In this document: one piece after another, positions 1 through 6,248 of the stretch | Position numbering within the stretch: position 1 is the stretch's first letter | How the letters are laid out: the number at the start of each line of letters is the position of its first letter | Assembly (NCBI GenBank): GCA_021160765.1 | Contig: JAGHBW010000236.1 | Span: 1-10,498, forward strand | Direction of reading: 5' to 3' | DNA length: 10,498 nucleotides | Source: Thermoplasmata archaeon | GTDB lineage: Archaea; Thermoplasmatota; Penumbrarchaeia; Penumbrarchaeales; EX4484-36 | Program-made: the position numbers and the translations under genes | The notes under the pieces: generated by a model | What the model saw: the letters and a program-made list of their open reading frames with translations, nothing else | What the model was told of the DNA's origin: nothing | Database searches by the model: none

Positions 1-317
1 CCACCCCCTTTATGATGGCTGGCTGGGGTCTTATTGGATACCTTGCTGGACTGCTATATCCCAAAGTTAAGAGAAAGGAGGCGTTTTTATACATTTACTC
101 TCTGTTCGCTGGGTATCTTTACGGCTGGATCACCAATATCTCCATGCTTATATTCTACCCACCTACAATTGCATCCATTATTGTGGTATATTCAATGTCT
201 ATGTGGTTTGACACCCTTCACTCCCTAGGAAACCTCTTGTTTCTTCATTTCTTCGGTGGTCCCGTTAAAGCACTGTTAGAAAAAAAGAGAAAAAGAATGA
301 TGGTCAGGATTTTATGA
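1..317 (+). CDS. ECF-transporter S-component-like membrane protein (3' part only)
   Basis: This is the C-terminal part of an integral membrane protein; the reading frame is open to the left edge, so the real start lies outside the window and the ATG at 12 is probably internal (in-frame codons for T-P-F precede it). About 104 residues are visible. They form hydrophobic segments around GWGLIGYLAGLL, a segment with LFAGYLYGWITNISMLIFY, and a last helix leading into the motif FDTLHSLGNLLF, followed by a basic tail (EKKRKRM). The GYLAG, LYGWI and F-D-x-x-H-x-x-x-N patterns recall the last helices of substrate-binding S components of energy-coupling-factor vitamin transporters, which bind a micronutrient and pair with an EcfT/EcfA module. 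That assignment rests on motif resemblance; the ligand cannot be told. The stop codon overlaps the end of the convergent gene at 304-765. No ECF ATPase or T subunit is in view. Confidence 0.6.
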   Translation, partial: TPFMMAGWGLIGYLAGLLYPKVKRKEAFLYIYSLFAGYLYGWITNISMLIFYPPTIASIIVVYSMSMWFDTLHSLGNLLFLHFFGGPVKALLEKKRKRMMVRIL

Positions 318-765
318 TCCCAACCAGGAAGAGAACCAGTGCCACCACCAAACCGATTATGAAACCCAGTACAACCAGAAAGACCTTCAAAAACGGGACA
401 GCACTCCAGTGGACCAACCCCAGAAGGGTGTCATCACCCTCCGATACAAATCGGAAGTAGATGAAGCAAAGATAGACCAGTAAGCCCCCTATGGTTAGGG
501 ATGCACCGAAGACCCTGGACTTTCCCGAGCCGAAGTATGCTGTGAATGCTCCAAGGATTATGGCACCGATGCCAAAGGAGAGAAGGAAGACGTAGAGAAA
601 GAGCTCAAGATTATCCACGTTGGAGAGGGACCCCCCACCTCCAGCAGTTTCATTTCCCGCTGCTTCTGCAATATGATGCCCGAAGGATATGAAATAAAAG
701 GCAGCTAACAGAAGAATGGAAAAGGCTGCAATCACGACAGCTCTCTGTCCGGCTCTGCTTTTCAT
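304..765 (-). CDS. Small four-helix membrane protein, function unknown
   Basis: This protein of 153 residues is not one I recognise. The ATG at 765 was chosen because GAGGTG lies 7 nt upstream; the frame could open earlier at a TTG (789), but that codon lies upstream of the ribosome-binding site. The N-terminus (about 8-28) is a hydrophobic segment ending in A-E-A-A-G and may be a signal peptide or first helix. It is followed by a short hydrophilic linker with a GGGG run (about 30-52). Three more hydrophobic segments follow at about 53-78, 84-106 and 119-150, the last unusually long and rich in V, L, F and G. No catalytic motif is visible. It starts 29 nt after the stop of the RAM-domain gene and is probably co-transcribed with it. 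Its last 14 bases overlap the end of the convergent gene at 1-317, so no terminator separates them. Confidence 0.7.
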   Translation of the reverse strand: MKSRAGQRAVVIAAFSILLLAAFYFISFGHHIAEAAGNETAGGGGSLSNVDNLELFLYVFLLSFGIGAIILGAFTAYFGSGKSRVFGASLTIGGLLVYLCFIYFRFVSEGDDTLLGLVHWSAVPFLKVFLVVLGFIIGLVVALVLFLVGIIKS

Positions 766-794
766 GTGCCAACACCTCTCTGGAGCCAATTAGA

Positions 795-1028
795 TTAGAA
801 TTTAATCCCTGTTAGGGTCTTTGTATCTATAACGCCCTCTATGGAGCGAACCTTTTCCACAACAATCTGCCCCAGGGTGTTGAAATCCCTCGCCTCTATC
901 TTAGCTATCAAGTCGTACTCGCCAAAGAGAGGATGGAGCTCTACAATCTCGGGAACCTTTGAGAGCTTGTTGTAAACCTCGTGTTCCTTCGCCGGCGCAG
1001 TGCTTATCAGTATGAATCCAACTACCAT
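795..1028 (-). CDS. Stand-alone Lrp/AsnC ligand-binding (RAM) domain protein
   Basis: The 77-residue product matches the C-terminal RAM (regulation of amino-acid metabolism) domain of Lrp/AsnC regulators, with a beta-alpha-beta-beta-alpha-beta plan: the first strand VVGFILIST, a helix with K-E-H-E-V-Y-N-K-L, the strand-turn-strand around GEYDLIAKIEA, a second helix, and the last strand ending TLTGIKF. The G-x-Y-D motif is a hallmark of the family's ligand pocket. There is no helix-turn-helix, so it cannot bind DNA in the usual way. Such single-domain proteins are known to form oligomers and are thought to sense small molecules, often amino acids, or to partner with full-length Lrp proteins. 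The ATG at 1028 is chosen because GGAGG lies 8 nt upstream; the earlier GTG at 1037 falls inside that ribosome-binding site. It heads a probable two-gene unit with the membrane protein at 304-765. Confidence 0.85.
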   Translation of the reverse strand: MVVGFILISTAPAKEHEVYNKLSKVPEIVELHPLFGEYDLIAKIEARDFNTLGQIVVEKVRSIEGVIDTKTLTGIKF

Positions 1029-1061
1029 TTTTTTCACCTCCTTGGGGTTAAATGATGAATC

Positions 1062-1085
1062 GGAGGTATAAATCTTTCGCTTCCC
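1062..1085 (-). promoter_or_regulatory. Archaeal BRE/TATA promoter of the RAM-domain gene
   Basis: On the minus strand the sequence GCGAAAGATTTATACC places an A-rich BRE-like element directly before a TATA-like box (TTTATA). Transcription starting about 25 nt downstream would give a leader of roughly 16-20 nt that contains the GGAGG ribosome-binding site of the gene starting at 1028. Inferred from consensus only. Confidence 0.55.
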
Positions 1086-1184
1086 CGCCTCTATTTTCCC
1101 TCTATTGTAGCGATATCCTCACATCCTAAGACGTTTTCGTTTCAGCTTTCATAAATTGACAGTTAAAGGGGGGCTGAACAGGAG

Positions 1185-1222
1185 ACATAAAGTTTAACTA
1201 TAACAATCTATTATTAAATTGC
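1185..1222 (+). promoter_or_regulatory. AT-rich promoter region of the THEP1-like gene
   Basis: The divergent gap between the RAM gene and the NTPase gene (about 290 bp) has an AT-rich stretch with several TATA-like candidates (around 1191-1200 and TTATTAAATT at 1211-1220). If the second is used, transcription would start near 1240 and leave a leader of about 70-80 nt. That leader holds a CCCCGGGG octamer (1253-1260) and a T6 run (1287-1292). I cannot choose one TATA box with certainty. Confidence 0.3.
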
Positions 1223-1317
1223 TGTAAAATCAAAGAAAGACAGTTGCACATGCCCCGGGGCTTGGGGATGTGAAACTTAAACACCCTTTTTTAGGGGCAA
1301 GAAGTGTGGGGGTTGAA

Positions 1318-1869
1318 ATGGTAATGAAGTTAAAGATAGGGATAACAGGCTTGCCTGGATCCGGGAAGACTCATGCGCTCAAAAAGATTATAGAAATGCT
1401 TCAGAAAGAAGAGATCACGGTTGGAGGTATGCTCACAGAGCCCATTATAGAGAACGGTCGGGTTGTTGGGCATTATGTAATCTCCATACAAACGGGGAAA
1501 AAGGACGTTCTCGCGAAGGAAGGTTTAAAGTCTAAAAAGAGGGTGATGGGTATGGGGTTGAATCTCGCAGCCTTGGAGGAGGTGGGTGTAAAGGCGATAG
1601 AGGACGCCATTACCAACTGTGATGTGGTGGTAATAGACGAGGTTGGCAAGTTTGAGGTAGAGAGCGAGGGTTTTGTAAGGGCGGTAAGGGAAGCTATGGA
1701 CTCTGACAAGGTTATTATTCTCACACTGCATAAGAAATCCAGAAATTCCCTGTTGCAGGACATTCGGAGAAGGGATGATGTGAGGATTTTGGAGGTTACC
1801 CAGATAAACAAGAACATTCTTCCGTACCGAGTTCTTCCCCTCCTTAAAGAGGAGATATATAAACAGTAA
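1318..1869 (+). CDS. THEP1-like nucleoside-triphosphatase (P-loop nucleotide kinase-related)
   Basis: The product (183 residues from the ATG at 1318) is a small P-loop NTPase of the THEP1/COG1618 type; family members hydrolyse ATP, GTP and other nucleoside triphosphates in vitro, and their cellular role is not settled. The Walker A loop GLPGSGKT is at residues 11-18, and the Walker B region VVVIDEVGKFE at 103-113 carries the D-E-x-G-K signature of the family. The C-terminal part has L-T-L-H-K-K-S-R and a basic RRR stretch, where relatives have a conserved His and Arg segment. The length fits the family (about 170-200). The frame opens earlier at a GTG (1270), but the family normally starts a few residues before the first strand, so ATG 1318 or ATG 1324 is preferred; no good ribosome-binding site decides between them. 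The next gene has its own promoter, so this is probably a single-gene unit. Confidence 0.85.
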   Translation: MVMKLKIGITGLPGSGKTHALKKIIEMLQKEEITVGGMLTEPIIENGRVVGHYVISIQTGKKDVLAKEGLKSKKRVMGMGLNLAALEEVGVKAIEDAITNCDVVVIDEVGKFEVESEGFVRAVREAMDSDKVIILTLHKKSRNSLLQDIRRRDDVRILEVTQINKNILPYRVLPLLKEEIYKQ

Positions 1870-1894
1870 ATTAATAAAGAAAGAAGTAATGAAC

Positions 1895-1934
1895 CGTATT
1901 GCTGGCGCCCGTTCCCACCAGGTGCCACAATACG
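1895..1934 (+). other. Strong intergenic hairpin (possible terminator or structured RNA)
   Basis: The left arm CGTATTG (1895-1901), a bulged C, then TGGCGCC (1903-1909) pairs with GGTGCCA (1921-1927) and CAATACG (1928-1934). This gives 14 base pairs including one G-U, with an 11-nt loop. It begins 26 nt after the stop of the THEP1-like gene and ends 15 nt before the TATA box of the next gene. No T tract follows, so it is not a classical terminator. It could be a 3'-end structure, a processing signal or a small RNA. Confidence 0.6.
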
Positions 1935-1939
1935 AAAGT

Positions 1940-1958
1940 GTACGGAACATTTAAAATA
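1940..1958 (+). promoter_or_regulatory. Archaeal TATA promoter of the giant surface-protein gene
   Basis: A TATA-like box TTTAAAATA (1950-1958) follows the purine-rich segment GTACGGAACA (1940-1949), which can serve as a BRE. A start about 25 nt further (near 1980) would give a leader of some 37 nt carrying the GGAGGAGA ribosome-binding site at 2005-2012. Consensus match only. Confidence 0.5.
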
Positions 1959-2017
1959 CCACTGTGGGGTTATTGTATTCGTGAAGCTAAAAGTAGGTTG
2001 CTTCGGAGGAGATAAAG

Positions 2018-5000
2018 ATGATGGAAATGGGTATGAGTTATAAAAGGTCCACGGCCCTTGGAATCATCTTGTTGATGGTGGGTGCTGGTCTTCTAGGGGT
2101 ATACCTGGTTAGATACGGGGATTTCCACCTCAACTTTGATAAGTTAACTTTTGAGGAATGGATGGCCCAGAAGAGGGAGTACTTCAAGAGCCTGGATCCG
2201 TTTGTGCCTGTGGACGAGGAGGGTAAACCTCTCCATGATGACAGCATAACTAGAGCAGGTGGGGGTATTCTTGAGTGGAAGACCACCTTAACAGAGGTGA
2301 AAGGAGAACCGCTCTCCTCTCCCGCTATAGCTGATCTGGACGGAGATGGCAAGATGGAGATCATAATAGCTTCTGCTGGCGACGCCGTCTATGCCCTCCG
2401 CTCAGATGGTACATATTTCTGGAGAGAGCCTTACACAGGCGATGTCATTGATTACCTTGGTCAGACCCCACAGACATCGGGTCTGGACTTTGATCCACCT
2501 CACATTTTCTCATCCGTGACTGTGGGGGACATAGCTGCAGGGCCTTCCCCAGAGATTATTATTGGTGTGAAGGATGGTGCACTCTGCCTTGGAACAGAGG
2601 GAAATGAGCCAGTAGTGGTGTGGAAAAAAGGAAACACCAACGGATATTACTTCTCCACAGCGTGTATTACAGACCTTGAGGGTGAGTGGACAGGGAACAA
2701 GGACGATCTGGAAATTGTGTTGGCCTCTGATGATGAGTCCCGTCGCGGCTGGATTGAGGCCTTCAGGATAGATGGTGGTATTATTTTCCGTGAGGAGGTG
2801 GCAACAGGGGGCGAGGGCGGGCTTATTGGCTGTTCGGTGGTTGCTTCCGACCTTGACGGAAGCTTCTGGGATGGGAGGGTTCCATACGAAGGTGAGGAAA
2901 CCTGGACAGAGCTGGAGATCGGGAACCACGACAGAGGAATGAGGATATGGGGTTTCTCCGGATACACTGGTAGCGGAGATCTTGATTATTCTGAGAGGAC
3001 CCACGGCTGGACGGCAGGCCACCAGACCTATGCAACAGCAGCTGTGGCGAACATCACAGGAGATAGAAACCTGGAGATCATTGTGGGATCTTCGGAAGGC
3101 TACCCCAAGACCTGGGAGGGATGGGGTGGTAAGCTCTACGTGTACACCCCTGAAGGAAACAAATTGTGGGAGTTCTCCACCGGTTCTTCTAGGGCGTCAA
3201 TCTTCTCCTCCCCGGCTGTAGCTGACATACAGATGGCCAAAGAGGACCCGGAGGAGAAGGAGCTCATATATGAGATCATCTTCGGCTGCGACAATGGAAA
3301 AGTGTATGTTATGGACTCAAAGTATCACAATGTCCTCTGGAGTTTTGACACTGGCGGAAGGGTTATGTCCTCCCCCGCAATTGCGAACTTTGATTCTAAC
3401 GATGAGCTTGAAATAGTTATTGGATCCAACTCTGGAAAGGTCTTCGCCCTTGACGGTGACCCCTCTGATGGGATTGATGAAGGTATAACATACCCCGGGG
3501 ATGGTGCAACCCAGGACGTCCTCTGGGTTTACGATACTGGTGTTCCCATAGGGATCTCCTCACCAGTTGTGGGGGACATTGACCTGGACGGACAAGAAGA
3601 GGTCGTCATTGGGGACTCTGAGGGCAACGTTTACTGCATAAGTGGCGGCGGAAGAGCCATTAAGGGTCAGAAGGATTGGCCAGAGTTCCATTATGACCTG
3701 AACAGAACAGGCTTCTTCAACCCCCAGACAACCTTTGGAGTGGACCTCTCACCTATGAAATATCCCGATGGCCATCTTGAGATTCTCTACAAAACCGTTG
3801 AGCCCGGCAAATTTGTCACCTACAACATAACTGTTAGAAACACTGGTAAAGGCGTCTCAATGGTTCAGAAGGATAAGATATACCTGAAGGTTGAGGGTGT
3901 TCCGGAGGGTTGGAAGGCGTTTCTAGACACACCACCGGATGGTGGAAATCCGAATCCAAATTATGTGAAGTTGGCACCGCAGGAGGAGACGGTGGTAAAA
4001 TTAACTGTGTGGGCACCGTGGGTGGGGGATATTGGGGAAACTGCAAGGATCAACGTAACCGGGAACTCCTCCCTCAACCCGTGGGCCACAGACACTTTGA
4101 CAACGGTAACGATCTTAGACCTCTTCGTTGACTTCAGCCTTGAGTTCAACAAGGAGGTTGACGAGAGCCCGTTCTCCCCGCATCCAGGGAAGAAATGGGA
4201 CAAGATAACCCCTGGTGCCGAGGCGTATTACACAATTGTGATAGTGAACAAGGGCAACCTGAACGACACTTATGATATAACATTGAACAAGCCTCCAGCA
4301 GGCTGGAATTGGTCCTTTGTGGAGACAGGATCCCATTACGCCTCAGTTAGCCTTGATTCCCCAATATTTGAGAAGTGGGGTGCAGTTTACAGTACCACAC
4401 TCACAATTAAGGTCAAGTGTCCTGAGACAGCATATGAGGGCGAAAGTGTATCTATAATTGTCACCGGCACATCCCGTCTCAGTCTCCAGTCTGAGGTTGA
4501 GATCCTCCAGAAGGAGGATGAACTCCTTCTAGAGGCAGGAGAGTCTCTGGATCTAAAGCTCTCCATCAAGGATTCAGTTAAATACATTGATCCAGGCGGA
4601 GTACAGTACTTTACCCTGGAGATAACAAATACCGGAAACAGGGACAAGATAGATGTGGTTCTGGCAGATAGAGGACTTCTGCCGGGTTGGAAGGTGGTCT
4701 ATCCCACCGACCCGATAGAGGTTTACAGAGGACAGACAAGAAGCATTCAGATAATGGTGAGGGCACCGGAGAACGCAAGAGCCAACACAAAGCTGGTTCT
4801 TAATATGCTTGGATGGATAAGGGATCAGCAGAATATAATGAGCACCGCACCCTTGACAGCGATTGTAAACCACATCTACAGTTTCAATGTAACTGCGCTC
4901 AAATCCTATCTAGCGGTTGATCCAGGAAAAACCATAGGATACACGCTACAGATAGTCAACACCGGAAATGGTGATGATTACATCACTCCCAAGCCCTATC

Positions 5001-6154
5001 AGCTTCTGCTTGGATGGAACATGACGTTCTACTATATTGGGTTCACAATAAAGAGCGGTATGCCCATAGATTACAGACAGATCATAAACATAACCTGTGA
5101 GGTCAAAGTACCTGAAAAGACACCCACAGGACTCTATACATTGGGAATAAACCTAACGGGCCAGGGAGGGACGACGATAATATACGTGAAACTGTACGTA
5201 AATCAGACATTCAACCTGACGGTCTCCACCAAGGATGGAAAACACAGCCTGGACGGGATTGAGACCTCCCCCAACAATGAGCTCTCCTTCCTGATTAAGG
5301 TAACCAATAACGGCAACGGGCCAGAATATGTAAACCTCACCCTGAAGAACCTTGTGAACGAGTGGGAAGGTTGGTTTGCAGCAGTTGCCAATACGCCCGA
5401 CATCACTCCCAACGTTAGAGAATACGACTTCATGAGCGTGATTCCAATATCCAACCTGGTCCCGGACGTTATATACATCCCGAATCAGACGGCAGAGCAG
5501 ACCAAGTTCACCATAATAGAGCTCTATCTGCCGCAGGACCAGGTGGCTTGGGTCTCTGTAAGGCTCAAGGCGCCCATGAAGGAGCTTCAGAGCAGGGTTA
5601 TAACAATTACAGTGGAGGGCACATCTCACGGCGGAGCCAAGGACAACCCAGACGATAATTACGTTGACTTCAACATCAGGATACTCTATCCGGATCTCAC
5701 CTTTGACAGCAAGATAGAGGTGATGGGCAGTAAATCCTCCTCTGATAAGTATCAGGGTGTTGACGGTGAACCTCTAACGATAAAGGTGAACATAAAGAAC
5801 ATCGGTGACATCGCAGCGGAGCAGGTGGAGGTTATACTGAAGGTGGACGGGGAGAAGGCAGGATCCGTGGTGCTAGGAAAGGTTGACAAGGATTCCTCAA
5901 GAGAGCTTATCTTCACCTGGGTGGCGAGAGCAGGAGAACACAAACTGGAGGTGGAGATAGATCCACAGAACTCCCTTGTTGAGCTGAACGAGGACAACAA
6001 CGTTGCCAAGACAACAATTAGAATAGCCTCTCCCAACATACTTGCAGCGGTGACCTCAGACACAAAGGTATGTGCCTCTGTGTTCTGGATAGTGCTCTTC
6101 GCACTGGTTGCTGTGCTGCTCTTCTTGAGAAAGAAGCGCATGGAGAGGCTGTAA
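2018..6154 (+). CDS. Giant membrane-anchored surface protein: FG-GAP/PQQ-like propeller, Ig-like repeats, CARDB, C-terminal TM
   Basis: The 1378-residue protein starts at ATG 2018, 8 nt after GGAGG. Residues 11-31 form a hydrophobic segment after K-R (signal peptide or anchor). Residues about 85-565 hold repeated blades of an FG-GAP/PQQ-like beta-propeller: S-S-P-A-I-A-D-L-D-G-D-G at 100-112, then similar units near 165, 215, 272, 340, 397, 451 and 514. Several have Asp-rich loops suited to calcium, and the region ends with WPEFHYDLNRTGFF (554-567). Next come five Ig-like domains of the COG1470/NEW3 type (about 572-700, 701-830, 831-952, 953-1062, 1063-1222), each with an N-T-G-N- or N-K-G-N-like turn and most with a G-W motif. 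A CARDB-like domain follows (1223-1338), then a helix (1355-1370) and a basic tail. About 14 N-x-S/T sequons support an outside location. It probably acts in adhesion, carbohydrate or protein binding, or the cell envelope; the ligand is unknown. Confidence 0.85.
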   Translation: MMEMGMSYKRSTALGIILLMVGAGLLGVYLVRYGDFHLNFDKLTFEEWMAQKREYFKSLDPFVPVDEEGKPLHDDSITRAGGGILEWKTTLTEVKGEPLSSPAIADLDGDGKMEIIIASAGDAVYALRSDGTYFWREPYTGDVIDYLGQTPQTSGLDFDPPHIFSSVTVGDIAAGPSPEIIIGVKDGALCLGTEGNEPVVVWKKGNTNGYYFSTACITDLEGEWTGNKDDLEIVLASDDESRRGWIEAFRIDGGIIFREEVATGGEGGLIGCSVVASDLDGSFWDGRVPYEGEETWTELEIGNHDRGMRIWGFSGYTGSGDLDYSERTHGWTAGHQTYATAAVANITGDRNLEIIVGSSEGYPKTWEGWGGKLYVYTPEGNKLWEFSTGSSRASIFSSPAVADIQMAKEDPEEKELIYEIIFGCDNGKVYVMDSKYHNVLWSFDTGGRVMSSPAIANFDSNDELEIVIGSNSGKVFALDGDPSDGIDEGITYPGDGATQDVLWVYDTGVPIGISSPVVGDIDLDGQEEVVIGDSEGNVYCISGGGRAIKGQKDWPEFHYDLNRTGFFNPQTTFGVDLSPMKYPDGHLEILYKTVEPGKFVTYNITVRNTGKGVSMVQKDKIYLKVEGVPEGWKAFLDTPPDGGNPNPNYVKLAPQEETVVKLTVWAPWVGDIGETARINVTGNSSLNPWATDTLTTVTILDLFVDFSLEFNKEVDESPFSPHPGKKWDKITPGAEAYYTIVIVNKGNLNDTYDITLNKPPAGWNWSFVETGSHYASVSLDSPIFEKWGAVYSTTLTIKVKCPETAYEGESVSIIVTGTSRLSLQSEVEILQKEDELLLEAGESLDLKLSIKDSVKYIDPGGVQYFTLEITNTGNRDKIDVVLADRGLLPGWKVVYPTDPIEVYRGQTRSIQIMVRAPENARANTKLVLNMLGWIRDQQNIMSTAPLTAIVNHIYSFNVTALKSYLAVDPGKTIGYTLQIVNTGNGDDYITPKPYQLLLGWNMTFYYIGFTIKSGMPIDYRQIINITCEVKVPEKTPTGLYTLGINLTGQGGTTIIYVKLYVNQTFNLTVSTKDGKHSLDGIETSPNNELSFLIKVTNNGNGPEYVNLTLKNLVNEWEGWFAAVANTPDITPNVREYDFMSVIPISNLVPDVIYIPNQTAEQTKFTIIELYLPQDQVAWVSVRLKAPMKELQSRVITITVEGTSHGGAKDNPDDNYVDFNIRILYPDLTFDSKIEVMGSKSSSDKYQGVDGEPLTIKVNIKNIGDIAAEQVEVILKVDGEKAGSVVLGKVDKDSSRELIFTWVARAGEHKLEVEIDPQNSLVELNEDNNVAKTTIRIASPNILAAVTSDTKVCASVFWIVLFALVAVLLFLRKKRMERL

Positions 6155-6177
6155 AGGGTCGGAAAGTGCTTAAAATA

Positions 6178-6208
6178 GGGGGTGAGTTCCCCCATCCTTC
6201 CTTTTTTT
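6178..6208 (+). terminator. GC hairpin plus T tract ending the surface-protein unit
   Basis: GGGGG (6178-6182) and CCCCC (6189-6193) can form a 5-bp stem with a 6-nt loop. A pyrimidine-rich stretch and seven T residues (6202-6208) follow. It starts 24 nt after the stop at 6154, where a terminator is expected, and lies between convergent genes. In archaea the T tract alone can stop transcription; the stem may add to it. On the minus strand no matching T run is seen for citF. Confidence 0.6.
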
Positions 6209-6248
6209 GATTCCACATTTTTTCAAATAATTTTTCTGAAAGTAGTTC

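Noticed and set aside
1029..1037. Upstream GTG start of the RAM-domain gene
   Set aside because: The GTG is part of the GGAGGTG ribosome-binding site that serves the ATG at 1028.
1270..1317. Earlier GTG start for the THEP1-like NTPase
   Set aside because: It would add 16 residues before the first strand, which the family lacks; there is no ribosome-binding site before it, and T6 lies within the added part.
1895..1934. tRNA or tRNA remnant
   Set aside because: There is no TTC-type T loop, anticodon arm or cloverleaf; only a single long hairpin is present.
1473..1950. Antisense reading frames of 141-151 residues over the NTPase gene and the hairpin
   Set aside because: The translations are low-complexity and show no family motif; they mirror the well-supported plus-strand gene.
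1981..2043. Twenty-codon reading frame starting with GTG in the leader of the surface-protein gene
   Set aside because: It starts about where transcription is expected to begin and overlaps the strong ribosome-binding site and start of the large gene; there is no support for translation.
2510..3022. Antisense reading frame of 170 residues within the surface-protein gene
   Set aside because: It is a shadow of the propeller-coding strand, with no recognisable protein features or ribosome-binding site.
5153..5629. Antisense reading frame of 158 residues within the surface-protein gene
   Set aside because: It has no coherent domain or motif and lies opposite clear Ig-like coding sequence.
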